From positions 1-27,327 of the forward strand of contig JBBILG010000011.1 of the NCBI GenBank assembly GCA_037445085.1: a DNA stretch of 27,327 nucleotides, in the 5' to 3' direction. Below are positions 1 through 7,114 of this stretch, one piece after another. The translations under genes and the position numbers were made by a program. The first letter of the stretch is position 1, and every line of letters begins with the position of its first letter. Source of the stretch: JBBILG01 sp037445085 (lineage in GTDB: Bacteria > Pseudomonadota > Gammaproteobacteria > Burkholderiales > Methylophilaceae). The notes under the pieces are model-generated. The model saw only the letters and a list, made by a program, of their open reading frames with translations. It was not told the origin of the DNA and did no database searches.

Positions 1-16
1 TTTCAACCGGTCAGCC

Positions 17-346
17 TTAGCTTAGCCGACTGTCCGAAAAAACGTGACCACCGCACGCAACGCGGTGTACCTTGCCGCAGTCAGTGGCCTGATGAACCCA
101 GACGGTATCAATACGATGCCCATCAGCACGCAGCTCCAGGATGCGCATTGCTGGGTGCAGCACATCGAGTTTCTTCCGCGCCTCCAACGTTGTAATGTCG
201 ACATTACGCAGTAAGTAGGCAAGGAGCCTGGAGCATTGCGCCCTGGCGGAATTGCAAGTATTATTGTGACTGACAGTACTTTCGTGGCCGGCCTTGTTGC
301 TGGCCATTTCTTTTTGGGCGATGGCCCCAGTGTTGGAGGCGCTCAT
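17..346 (-). CDS. Phage-type helix-turn-helix protein (HTH_39-like)
   Basis: A 109-residue protein. Residues about 40-100 resemble the short winged-helix regulators of proteobacterial prophages and islands: a predicted helix (RLLAYLLR), then ITTLEARKKLDVLHPAMRI, a recognition-helix segment (LELRADGH) and a beta-hairpin wing (IDTVWV, then KVHRVA). The first 35 residues are polar, Ser/Asn/Ala-rich and probably disordered. The ATG lies directly after the stop of the gene upstream (TAAATG on the minus strand), so the two are translationally coupled. Such proteins are usually taken to bind DNA as phage or island regulators; the target is unknown. The family call is from memory of sequence pattern, not a search. 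It sits in the AT-richer edge beside a tRNA gene, consistent with acquired DNA. Confidence 0.7.
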   Translation of the reverse strand: MSASNTGAIAQKEMASNKAGHESTVSHNNTCNSARAQCSRLLAYLLRNVDITTLEARKKLDVLHPAMRILELRADGHRIDTVWVHQATDCGKVHRVACGGHVFSDSRLS

Positions 347-526
347 TTACGCAGCCCCCTTCTCGACCAGAACATCAGGCCAAGCAAGGCGGTTGCTGGC
401 GAGTTTTTTGGGACGGATGCCGTGATACGATCCGGTAAGGCAGTAGTTTTTGCGAACGGTCTGCTCGGCAGCAAGGTTCTTTGCAGCGAACTGTCGAGTG
501 GTGAGTGGGTAGTCTGAGAATTGCAC
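347..526 (-). CDS. Small excisionase/Cro-like DNA-binding protein, GTG start
   Basis: A 59-residue protein beginning at a GTG codon (526-524), with an AGGAG ribosome binding site 6 nt upstream (533-537 on the complement). Key segments are YPLTTRQFAAKNLAAEQTVR, a helix-turn-helix of the MerR/excisionase kind, followed by LTGSYHGIRPKKLASNRLAW, the wing with the IRP-KL-RLAWP pattern common in small phage DNA-binding proteins. Calling the gene from ATG codons misses it, because the only longer reading on this strand lies in another frame and has no recognisable content. It is immediately followed by the HTH_39-like gene, a pairing typical of the control region of prophages and integrative elements. 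Role as regulator or excisionase is inferred. No integrase is inside the window. Confidence 0.72.
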   Translation of the reverse strand: MQFSDYPLTTRQFAAKNLAAEQTVRKNYCLTGSYHGIRPKKLASNRLAWPDVLVEKGAA

Positions 527-602
527 GGTAGTCTCCTAAAGGAAACACCGGCATGAAATTGAAGGCGAGCCGGCGCATTTTACGTACCGTCGCTGCCTTG
601 GT

Positions 603-619
603 CCCCAATATCATTGGGG
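603..619. repeat. Inverted repeat CCCCAAT-N3-ATTGGGG
   Basis: Perfect 7-bp arms (603-609 and 613-619) around a 3-nt centre, about 75 bp upstream of the GTG start of the small HTH gene. The position and symmetry suit an operator for one of the two phage-type regulators. No T-run follows on either strand, so a terminator is less likely. Function is inferred only from position. Confidence 0.4.
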
Positions 620-853
620 CGGAGGGTTTGTTGTAACAAGGCTCAAGCACTATCTAGAAGATTGCCTTGCGGCTCGGCGCTACCTACCAACCCCATCGCC
701 ACAGTGTTGCCACCTTCATCCGGGGTTTTTGCGCCAGACACCATGATGGTGCCATTCGTGCGAACTCGTCAGCCATTAAATGGTAGCTTACGGATATACT
801 CAATGTCAACAGGGTGGCATTTTGCGAATAATTATTCCGAGGATTTATGAATC

Positions 854-872
854 CGGTTACAAGGCGGTTACA
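854..872. repeat. Tandem direct repeat CGGTTACA, 11-bp period
   Basis: CGGTTACA occurs at 854-861 and again at 865-872, exactly one helical turn apart, about 60 bp from the 3' end of tRNA-Asn. It is flanked by inverted repeats GGATT/AATCC (841-845, 850-854) and GGGTC/GACCC (874-878, 884-888). Direct repeats at helical spacing next to a tRNA 3' end resemble arm-type integrase or excisionase sites. This is suggestive only. Confidence 0.35.
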
Positions 873-889
873 TGGGTCGATGTGACCCG

Positions 890-922
890 AAAATGAAAAC
901 GGCCCGCATCGCTGCGGGCCGC
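890..922 (-). terminator. Rho-independent terminator of tRNA-Asn
   Basis: Positions 901-920 form a perfect hairpin (GGCCCGCA, 4-nt loop, TGCGGGCC). On the minus strand it is followed by a T-rich tract (GTTTTCATTTT), and it lies 10 nt past the tRNA CCA end, where a tRNA terminator is expected. Confidence 0.85.
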
Positions 923-930
923 TTGGTTTC

Positions 931-1006
931 TGGCTCCCCGACCTGGGCTCGAACCAGGGACACACGGATTAACAGTCCGTTGCTCTACCGACTGAGCTAT
1001 CGGGGA
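931..1006 (-). tRNA. tRNA-Asn (anticodon GTT)
   Basis: The 76-nt minus-strand sequence folds as a cloverleaf. The acceptor arm pairs TCCCCGA with TCGGGGA, followed by discriminator G and an encoded CCA (933-931). The D-loop contains AGTCGGTA, the anticodon GTT is at 973-971 in loop CTGTTAA, and the T-loop is GTTCGAG. The gene carries its own promoter (1022-1050) and terminator (890-922). tRNA 3' ends are common integration targets, and the phage-type genes start shortly beyond it. Confidence 0.97.
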
Positions 1007-1021
1007 ATCGAAAGAGGCGCC

Positions 1022-1050
1022 ATATTAATGGCTCCCGGCGCTTTGGTCAA
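1022..1050 (-). promoter_or_regulatory. Sigma-70 promoter for tRNA-Asn
   Basis: On the minus strand, TTGACC (1050-1045), a 17-nt spacer and TAATAT (1027-1022). The expected start, about 7 nt downstream, leaves a short leader before the mature 5' end at 1006. Confidence 0.8.
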
Positions 1051-1114
1051 CACTGCAAGCCGGCGAATTGCGGGGAGGATGCGCCGCCCCGGTACGCCCG
1101 GCCGGCCGCGCGCC

Positions 1115-1143
1115 TTGTCCGCTTTGCGGCCTCTGCCTATACT
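1115..1143 (+). promoter_or_regulatory. Sigma-70 promoter for cheB
   Basis: TTGTCC (1115-1120), a 17-nt spacer and TATACT (1138-1143), about 63 nt before the cheB ATG. Its presence indicates that cheB is transcribed alone. No sigma-28-like flagellar promoter was noticed. Confidence 0.6.
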
Positions 1144-1206
1144 TGCCGCAATGCGCCCTGCGCCCAGCCGCCAGCGCCGCCGTCTGGTTTTCGGAAGAAC
1201 CGCCTC

Positions 1207-2268
1207 ATGCAAAAAATCAAAGTCGTCGTGGTCGACGATTCCGCCCTGATCCGCGCCCTGCTCAAAGAGATCATCAACCGGCAGCCGGACATGGAAGTGG
1301 TGGGCACCGCGCCAGATCCGCTGGCCGCGCGCGAGATGATCCGGTCGCTGAACCCGGACGTGCTGACCCTGGATGTGGAAATGCCGAAAATGGACGGCCT
1401 CGACTTCCTGGAGCGGCTGATGCGCCTGCGTCCCATGCCGGTGCTGATGATTTCCACCCTGACCGAGCGGGGCTCGGATGTCACCCTGCGCGCCTTGGAG
1501 CTGGGGGCGGTGGACTTCATCGCCAAGCCCAGGAGCGACATCGAGCAGGGCGTGCGACAGTACGCCGACGAGATTGCCGCCAAGCTCCGCATGGCCGCGC
1601 AGGCGCGCGTGCGCCGACCGGCGGTTGCGGCGCCACAGCCAGGCAAAAGTGCCGATGCGGTGCTGCCCGCCGTGCGCAACCGCATCACATCCACCGAGAA
1701 GATCCTGGCCATCGGCGCATCCACCGGCGGCACCGAGGCAATCAGGGAGGTGTTGATGCGGCTGCCGCCGGATAGTCCCGGCATCGTCATCGCCCAGCAC
1801 ATGCCGGAAGGCTTCACCAAATCCTTCGCGGCGCGCCTCAACGGCCTATGCCGCATCAGCGTCAAGGAGGCCGAACACGGCGACCGCATCCTGCCCGGCC
1901 ATGCCTTCCTCGCGCCCGGTCATTCCCATCTGCTACTGGCGCGCAGCGGGGCCCATTACGTATGCGAACTCTCGCAGGCCGAACCGGTGAACCGCCACCG
2001 CCCCTCGGTCGATGTGCTGTTCCGTTCCGCAGCCAACTGCGCCGGCAGCAACGCGGTCGGCATCATCCTCACCGGCATGGGCAAGGACGGTGCCGCCGGC
2101 ATGAGGGAAATGCATGACGCAGGCGCCCATACTTTCGCCCAGGACGAGGCCAGTTGCGTGGTGTTCGGCATGCCCAGGGAGGCCATCGCCATGGGCGGGG
2201 TGGACGAGATCGTGCCGCTGCACGACATGGCGCCGCGCGTGCTGGCCCATCTCGGCAGCCCAGGGTGA
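1207..2268 (+). CDS. cheB: CheB chemotaxis glutamate methylesterase/deamidase
   Basis: A 353-residue protein of usual length. The N-terminal receiver domain (about 4-120) has the acidic pair D10/D11, phospho-acceptor D56 (LTLDVEMP), T84 and K107. A linker (about 130-160) leads to the methylesterase domain with the catalytic triad S172 (IGASTGG), H198 (AQHMPEG) and D294 (GMGKDGAAG). Phosphorylated CheB removes methyl groups from chemoreceptor glutamates and deamidates glutamines, resetting chemotactic adaptation in the cytoplasm. Start: ATG at 1207 gives the standard N-terminus KIKVVVVDDS; the ribosome binding site is weak (GGAAGAA). It is unusual in standing alone between a tRNA and ppiD, with its own promoter and terminator; no cheR, cheA or cheY is nearby. 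Confidence 0.95.
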   Translation: MQKIKVVVVDDSALIRALLKEIINRQPDMEVVGTAPDPLAAREMIRSLNPDVLTLDVEMPKMDGLDFLERLMRLRPMPVLMISTLTERGSDVTLRALELGAVDFIAKPRSDIEQGVRQYADEIAAKLRMAAQARVRRPAVAAPQPGKSADAVLPAVRNRITSTEKILAIGASTGGTEAIREVLMRLPPDSPGIVIAQHMPEGFTKSFAARLNGLCRISVKEAEHGDRILPGHAFLAPGHSHLLLARSGAHYVCELSQAEPVNRHRPSVDVLFRSAANCAGSNAVGIILTGMGKDGAAGMREMHDAGAHTFAQDEASCVVFGMPREAIAMGGVDEIVPLHDMAPRVLAHLGSPG

Positions 2269-2294
2269 ATCCGCTCCGCGTCCGGGAGTGAAAC

Positions 2295-2314
2295 GGCGCC
2301 AGACGCCCTTTTTT
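2295..2314 (+). terminator. Candidate terminator after cheB
   Basis: A short stem GGCG/CGCC (2295-2298, 2304-2307) with a 5-nt loop is followed by a run of six T (2309-2314), 26 nt after the cheB stop and before the convergent ppiD end. The stem is short, so efficiency is uncertain. Confidence 0.5.
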
Positions 2315-2336
2315 GTCGTGCTGTTTCCGAACCGCC

Positions 2337-4229
2337 CTACGGCGTATTGCCGCCCAGCAGCCGCTCGTTGATCCTGATCTCGGCCTTGCCGCGCAACGAT
2401 GCAAGATAGGCCGCCAGATATTCATCCGCCTGGGCGCGCTGGATGTCGTCGCGGACGAGCCTGACTTCGTCCTCGTCGTACATTTCGGGAGTATCGACCG
2501 CGCCGATGCGGATCAGCGTGTATCCATCCCGCCCCGTCAGGCCGGCATAGGCCGGCAGCTTGCCGGCATCCGCGCGGAACGCCTGCTGCACCACATCCGC
2601 CCCCAGACCCTGGCTGTTGACGCGATCCACGGTCACGGCATCGGCCCATGTCAGCCCTGCCGGCTGCTCGCCGGCACGCAGCGCGGCCAGCAGTTCGGCG
2701 CCCTTCTTGCTTGCCAGTTCGTTGGCCTGCTCGAGTCTGAGGATGGATTCCACATCCGTCTTCACCTCATCCAGCGCGCGCGCCTTGGAGGGCTTTTGCT
2801 CCACCACCCGTGCCGACATCAGCGTGTTGGGCGCCACCTCCACGGCCTCGGTGTTGCGGCCTTCCTTCAGCACCGCGTCGGAGAAGATGGCGTTGACCAT
2901 TTTGTCGTTCTTGAAGAATCTCGTGGCTTCGGCACGGCTCATCAACGGGCTGGTCTGCACCTGCAGGCCCAGCGCCTCGGCCGCCGGCTTGAGGCTGTCG
3001 AACTGCTCGTACACCAGGTTGCTGAAATGATCCGCCTGCTCCGTGAACCTGGCGAGCGCTTTCTGGTAGAGCAGCTCGGCACGGATCTTGGCCTTGAGGT
3101 CGTCGAAGCTGTAGCGCTGGCCCATCACTTCGGTGAGCTTGATGATATGGTAGCCGAATTCCGATTCGACGATGCCGCTGATCTCGCCCGGACGCAGGCC
3201 GAAGACGGCGTCCTCGAACGGCTTGACCATCGCGCCGCGGCCGAATACGCCAAGATCGCCGCCCCCCTCGGCGGAACCCGGATCCTGCGAGTATTTTTTC
3301 GCCAGCTCGGCGAAGGCGCCGGGATTCTGCCTGACCTCGGCCAGCACCTGCTCGGCCTTGGCGCGAGCCGCCTGCTTGGCCGCCTCGTCCGCTGCCACGC
3401 CAAAGCTGATGAGGATGTGGCTGGCGCGGCGCTGTTCGTCACCCTGCAGTTCCGCGGCATTGTCCTCGTAGAACTTGCGCATCTCTTCCTCCGTCACCTG
3501 CATGGTGGGGATGAGGTTGTTGGCGGAAAACAGGACGAACTCGATCCTGACCTGCTCGGGGAGGCGGAAGCGCTCCTGGTTCTTTTCGTAGTATTCCCTG
3601 ATCTGCTCCTCACTCACCGTCACTTGACCCAGAAAACCGTCGGCCGGGATGCGCGCCACGCTGACCTCGCGCTGCTGGCGTTCGATGCGCGCGATGCTCT
3701 CGAACTGGCTGCTGCTCAGGAAGGCCGCGGCGGCCACACCGTCGCCCACCTTCTGCACCAGGAGATCGCCGCGCATGCGATCTTCGAACTGCGTGGGAGT
3801 CAGGCGGTTCTGCGCCAGCACCTGGTCGTAGCGCTCCTGCGAGAACTGGCCTTCCCGCTGGAACTCGGGCAGCTCCATGATGTACTTGCCCAGGCTGGCA
3901 TCGGACAGGGTAAGACCGGCTCCGCGTGCTTCCTGGCCCAGCAGGCGCTGCCGGATCAGTTCATCGAGCAGGGCCCGACGCAGCCCCGGGTCGTCCAGCA
4001 GCGCGGGATCGGTCTGTCCCTCGGCCTGTAGCCGGTAACGCAGGTTCTGTACGGCGTTGTCGTATTCCTGCACGGTGATCCTGTCGCCATCCACTTCCGC
4101 CACCGGCACGGTGGAGCCGGCCTGGTTGAGATAGGATTCGATCCCGACCAGGGCGAAAGTGACGGCGATCAGCGCCAGCAAGGCTTTCACCAGCCAGCCC
4201 TTGGAGTGTTCGCGGAATGTTTCCAGCAT
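2337..4229 (-). CDS. ppiD: PpiD-type periplasmic folding chaperone/peptidyl-prolyl isomerase
   Basis: A 630-residue protein, the usual PpiD length. It has a short cytoplasmic start (MLETFREHSKGWL), one membrane helix (about 13-34), a SurA/PpiD-like N-terminal chaperone domain (about 35-240), a parvulin domain (about 267-367) and a C-terminal chaperone lobe. The parvulin domain carries RRASHILISF, DPGSAEGGGDLGVF and FGYHIIKL, so the usual conserved His positions are present. E. coli PpiD is catalytically weak or inactive, so enzymatic activity here is not certain. PpiD assists newly exported outer-membrane and periplasmic proteins at the inner membrane. The stop (TAG) faces cheB. The gene follows the CitG-like gene by 108 nt in the same direction and probably has its own promoter. 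Confidence 0.93.
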   Translation of the reverse strand: MLETFREHSKGWLVKALLALIAVTFALVGIESYLNQAGSTVPVAEVDGDRITVQEYDNAVQNLRYRLQAEGQTDPALLDDPGLRRALLDELIRQRLLGQEARGAGLTLSDASLGKYIMELPEFQREGQFSQERYDQVLAQNRLTPTQFEDRMRGDLLVQKVGDGVAAAAFLSSSQFESIARIERQQREVSVARIPADGFLGQVTVSEEQIREYYEKNQERFRLPEQVRIEFVLFSANNLIPTMQVTEEEMRKFYEDNAAELQGDEQRRASHILISFGVAADEAAKQAARAKAEQVLAEVRQNPGAFAELAKKYSQDPGSAEGGGDLGVFGRGAMVKPFEDAVFGLRPGEISGIVESEFGYHIIKLTEVMGQRYSFDDLKAKIRAELLYQKALARFTEQADHFSNLVYEQFDSLKPAAEALGLQVQTSPLMSRAEATRFFKNDKMVNAIFSDAVLKEGRNTEAVEVAPNTLMSARVVEQKPSKARALDEVKTDVESILRLEQANELASKKGAELLAALRAGEQPAGLTWADAVTVDRVNSQGLGADVVQQAFRADAGKLPAYAGLTGRDGYTLIRIGAVDTPEMYDEDEVRLVRDDIQRAQADEYLAAYLASLRGKAEIRINERLLGGNTP

Positions 4230-4256
4230 GACGAGGCTTTCTGTTCCAGTGTATAA

Positions 4257-4272
4257 GGCTCCGGCCGGAGCC
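4257..4272. repeat. 16-bp perfect palindrome in the ppiD leader
   Basis: GGCTCCGGCCGGAGCC reads identically on both strands, 28 nt upstream of the ppiD ATG and 65 nt beyond the CitG-like stop. It could be a regulator site or a hairpin in the ppiD leader. On the minus strand it is followed by TTATACACT, not a T-run, so a classical terminator for the upstream operon is doubtful. Confidence 0.4.
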
Positions 4273-4337
4273 AGGTTGTTGCAAAAGCGCTGACTATATC
4301 ACAGTCGCGCCGCGCGGGAGGTGGCGGCGGGACTGCA

Positions 4338-5204
4338 TCATCGACCGGCAAGCCAGTCTTCGAGTTCCGCAGCCAGCAGGCTGGCGACGGTCAGATCGGC
4401 GCTGGTCCCCGGGTTGATGCCGCGTGCCTTGAGTTCGGCATCATAGTCGAGCAGCGCGCGCTGGTAGCGCTTGGGATTGTCCTGCGCCAGAAAAGCGCGC
4501 AGGTATCCTGCCGCCTCGGCCTGAACAGCAGAAGCCGCCGTCATGCCATGCTTGCGCACGATGTGGGTATCGGGAAAGGCGGCGAGAAAGCCGAGGTATA
4601 CCGCCCCCGCCGCCCATGCCGGCCGTTCCCAGCGCGCCAGCGTTTCGCGGTAGGTGGGGATGCCGATGGCGAACACGTCCGCGAAATCGTGCGCATACTG
4701 CCAGGCGATGCGGTCGCGCTGTTCGGCGGTACGCATGGCTTCGAGGAGATTCACCGTGGGGGGCGTGTGTACGTCATGCGCCCCGCTCTCCCCCAGCCCC
4801 GCCGGAGCCGCCTGCGCGATGGCGCGGAAGGCGGCCTCGGCGTCGGCGAGATTGAGGCTGCGCAGCACGCCGGCCACGCGCGCCTGCAGGGTGGTGCCGT
4901 GACCATGCAGCATGGCCTGGATGAGTGGCGCGCAAAGCAGGATGATGCCGAGGTTGGTATTGCAGCCGACTCGCGACTGGGTGGCGGCCACGGTCGCCCG
5001 GATGCGCTCCCCCACCCCCGGTTGCGGCGCGGCGATGACTTGGGCGGCGGCTTCTGCGCTCGCCACGAAATCCTGCAGCGTCATGCCGTGGCCATCGGCG
5101 AAGATGTGCACGTTGCCCGGCTTCAGCGCTTCCAGCTCGACCAGGCAGGCGGAGCTGAAGGCGGCGGCCAGCCTGGCGGAAAGCGTGTTGGCGGGCGTGG
5201 TCAT
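4338..5204 (-). CDS. CitG/MdcB-like triphosphoribosyl-dephospho-CoA synthase family protein
   Basis: A 288-residue protein. Family landmarks are ELEALKPGNVH (about 23-33), GCNTNLGIILL, GESGAHDVHTPP, HGMTAASAVQAEAAG and NPGTSADLTVASLLAAELE near the C-terminus. CitG and MdcB convert dephospho-CoA and ATP to the prosthetic-group precursor of citrate lyase or malonate decarboxylase, but neither enzyme is encoded here. Homologues are regularly found in methylotroph H4MPT gene islands, so a ribosyl- or phosphoribosyl-transfer step in H4MPT or methanofuran-type cofactor formation is a reasonable but unproven role. The ATG at 5204 is chosen because it overlaps the stop of the RimK-type gene in an ATGA junction; an in-frame ATG at 5213 is possible. 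It is last in the tightly coupled minus-strand operon. Confidence 0.8.
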   Translation of the reverse strand: MTTPANTLSARLAAAFSSACLVELEALKPGNVHIFADGHGMTLQDFVASAEAAAQVIAAPQPGVGERIRATVAATQSRVGCNTNLGIILLCAPLIQAMLHGHGTTLQARVAGVLRSLNLADAEAAFRAIAQAAPAGLGESGAHDVHTPPTVNLLEAMRTAEQRDRIAWQYAHDFADVFAIGIPTYRETLARWERPAWAAGAVYLGFLAAFPDTHIVRKHGMTAASAVQAEAAGYLRAFLAQDNPKRYQRALLDYDAELKARGINPGTSADLTVASLLAAELEDWLAGR

Positions 5205-6124
5205 CGGGCGCATGTGCGGGTGGCGCTGCGATGTGTGATCCTGGCCAGGAAATCGTCCACCAGGGCCTGGGCGATGTCGTGGCCGACCACGCCTTGCAGG
5301 CCCCCCCAGGCGGGGATACCGTTCACTTCCAGCACGTACAGACGGCCCCGGCGGTCGCGGATGACGTCCACGCCGCAGTAGTCGATGTCCAGCGCGCGCG
5401 CCGCCGCCAGCGCCAGCTCGGCGATGTCGCCGCCGGGCGGCAGCCGTTCGCAGCGGCCGCCCTGGGCGACGTTGTTCACCCAGCTCGCGCCGCGGCGCAC
5501 CATGGCACCGGCCACGGTGCCGCCGATGACGAACACCCGGTAGTCGTGCCAGGCGCCCTCGCCGCTGTCGATGTAGCCTTGCAGGTAATAGAGACCATCC
5601 ACGTGCTCGTCCATGGGCAGCGGGAACGGCGCCCCCTGCCGTACCAGGCGCACGCCCTGCCCCTGCGAGCCGAACAGCGGCTTGATGACCAGCACGCGCC
5701 CGGCCATGGTCTCGCGCAGCATGACGGCATGCGCCTGCGCGCGCGACTCGCACACCCAGGTGGGCGGCGTAGCGATGCCGTGATGGTGCAGCAGGAAGCT
5801 GGTCATGGCCTTGTCCACGGTGCGCTCCACCGCGCGGCCGTCATTGTACACGGTGACGCCGAGCAGTTTCAGCGCGTGCAGGAGATCGAGGCGCGCGATC
5901 ACCTGTTGCAAGGTGCCGCCCGGCACGCCGCGCACGAACACACCCTCCGGCAGGCTGTCGTCGAAGCCGGGGATGCGCACCCCCGCCCGCCCCGGCAGCA
6001 GTTCCAGGCCGCAGTCTTGCAACGAGACGAACAGCGCCTCGCAGCCGCGCGCGGCAAACGCCTCCTGGAGGCGCCTGCCGTGCCAGCCGGGGTCGTCGGT
6101 GAAGACGGGAATACGCCTGTTCAA
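5201..6124 (-). CDS. RimK-type ATP-grasp ligase of the H4MPT gene island (MptN-like)
   Basis: A 307-residue ATP-grasp protein. Nucleotide-binding features are VDKAMTSFLL (K105), VLVIKPLFGSQGQGV (K148 and glycine loop), HDYRVFVIGG (about 193-202), the basic/Asn stretch RRGASWVNNVAQGG and the metal-binding LEVNGIPAWGGLQ (E266, N268). The RimK family adds glutamate to a carboxylate; in methanogens a member (MptN) attaches glutamate to tetrahydromethanopterin-type cofactor. By context it probably modifies the cofactor side chain; this is inference. The start is TTG at 6124, exactly adjacent to the mch stop (TAATTG on the minus strand); no ATG or GTG occurs near the expected N-terminus (NRRIPVFTDDP). 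The stop overlaps the CitG-like start by 4 nt. Confidence 0.82.
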   Translation of the reverse strand: MNRRIPVFTDDPGWHGRRLQEAFAARGCEALFVSLQDCGLELLPGRAGVRIPGFDDSLPEGVFVRGVPGGTLQQVIARLDLLHALKLLGVTVYNDGRAVERTVDKAMTSFLLHHHGIATPPTWVCESRAQAHAVMLRETMAGRVLVIKPLFGSQGQGVRLVRQGAPFPLPMDEHVDGLYYLQGYIDSGEGAWHDYRVFVIGGTVAGAMVRRGASWVNNVAQGGRCERLPPGGDIAELALAAARALDIDYCGVDVIRDRRGRLYVLEVNGIPAWGGLQGVVGHDIAQALVDDFLARITHRSATRTCAR

Positions 6125-7108
6125 TTAGGCGGAAAAGCCGAAGGACAGATCGAGCAGCGCGGCATCCAGCTTGCCGGCATGGAAGCTTCTGCCGGATTCC
6201 AGCGCGGTCACCGTCACCGCCGCCGGGCTGAACAGCAAAGGGTCGATCTTGTAGAAATCCATGTTGACGCTCCTGAACACCTCGGCGAACGGCCGGCCGT
6301 AGTCGCGCGAGGCGCTGCTCGGCAAGTTTTGGGCGAGCTCGGCGGCCGCCTCGTCGCTGCCGGTGACGAAGAGGTGCGCATGGCCGCCGAACAGGATGGC
6401 GTCGTTGGTGCGCCCCATGCCGGTGAGGAAGTCCGGCGACGGCGGCGGCAGCGGGGCGCTGGCCATGCCGTCCACCACGTCTGCCAGCGGGAATTGCAGG
6501 GTGTGTACCTTGTGCATGGCCACTTCCAGCACGCGGCCGACGATCTGCACCGAGCCGGCCAGGCTGCGCGTGGGCGTCAGGATGAAGGTGAGCCTGTCGG
6601 CGGCAAGGCCGGTGTCGCGCGCCACCTTGTCGATCACCTCCTGCGGCGGCACCTTGTCGCTTTCCAGCACCAGCACTGCGGAATCGGCGCGATCGGCGTA
6701 ACCGAGTTCCTTGTATAGCTCTTCGCGGCCGGCCATGGCGCGGCCCGGGCCGGAGCCGAGCGAGAAGAACTTCTCGTGCGCCAGGCTCCAGCCGGCGTAC
6801 TGGCTGCCCAGGCAGGACAGGACGGGATTGCAGGAATGCACCGAGAGCTGCCACGGCCAGTGCGGAAAGGCCGGATGGGCATGCAGGGTGACGCGTCCTA
6901 GCCCGCCCATGCAGATTTCCGTGATCAGGCGCCCGGCCTCCAGGCCGCCCGGCGCCTGGATGCCGGCATCGACGATGGTGGCGCCGCCGGGGTGTCGTTC
7001 CACGCCCAGGCGCAGCACCCCGGCGTTGTCCAGCAGATGCGCCACCAGCGGGGCGGCGAGCGTGTTCACGCTCGGCCAGTGGGCGGTATCCGGTTTGCCT
7101 TCGTTCAT
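6125..7108 (-). CDS. mch: Methenyl-tetrahydromethanopterin cyclohydrolase
   Basis: A 327-residue protein of normal length for bacterial Mch. Diagnostic segments are SVNTLAAPLVAHLLDNA near the N-terminus, TLHAHPAFPHWPWQLSVHS, CNPVLSCLGSQYAGWSL and GSGPGRAMAGREELYKELGY. Mch hydrolyses methenyl-H4MPT to formyl-H4MPT in the cytoplasm, the step between MtdB and the Fhc complex. The ATG at 7108 lies 6 nt after the stop of the ATP-grasp gene and the gene ends directly against the TTG of the RimK-type gene, so it sits inside a translationally coupled string. The placement among mtdB, mptG and fhc genes confirms the pathway assignment. Confidence 0.95.
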   Translation of the reverse strand: MNEGKPDTAHWPSVNTLAAPLVAHLLDNAGVLRLGVERHPGGATIVDAGIQAPGGLEAGRLITEICMGGLGRVTLHAHPAFPHWPWQLSVHSCNPVLSCLGSQYAGWSLAHEKFFSLGSGPGRAMAGREELYKELGYADRADSAVLVLESDKVPPQEVIDKVARDTGLAADRLTFILTPTRSLAGSVQIVGRVLEVAMHKVHTLQFPLADVVDGMASAPLPPPSPDFLTGMGRTNDAILFGGHAHLFVTGSDEAAAELAQNLPSSASRDYGRPFAEVFRSVNMDFYKIDPLLFSPAAVTVTALESGRSFHAGKLDAALLDLSFGFSA

Positions 7109-7114
7109 GATGAA

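Larger units (their letters stand above)
527..889. other. Non-coding, AT-richer stretch between phage-type genes and tRNA-Asn
   Basis: No convincing gene is seen on either strand; open frames here are short and lack recognisable content. It holds a 7-bp inverted repeat at 603-619, an 8-bp direct repeat at 854-872, and small inverted repeats at 841-854 and 874-888. The composition is less GC-rich than the core genes to the right. It probably carries the promoter of the small HTH gene and one boundary of an integrated element. Confidence 0.5.

Noticed and set aside
375..650. A minus-strand ATG-initiated frame of 91 codons overlapping the small GTG-start HTH gene
   Set aside because: The overlapping frame starting at GTG 526 has a ribosome binding site, a recognisable HTH and a coupled stop; this one has none of these.
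684..965. A minus-strand frame of 93 codons running from inside the tRNA gene
   Set aside because: It starts within tRNA-Asn, crosses its terminator and has no recognisable content.
2313..4031. A 572-codon plus-strand frame opposite ppiD
   Set aside because: Antisense to a well-supported gene, with His/Leu/Arg-rich shadow composition.
4338..5204. Interpretation of the CitG-like gene as part of a citrate lyase or malonate decarboxylase system
   Set aside because: None of the partner subunits is present and the gene is embedded in an H4MPT operon.
5231..6718. A 495-codon plus-strand frame opposite the RimK-type gene and mch
   Set aside because: Antisense shadow with long runs of His, Gln and Arg; the opposite strand holds clear motifs.
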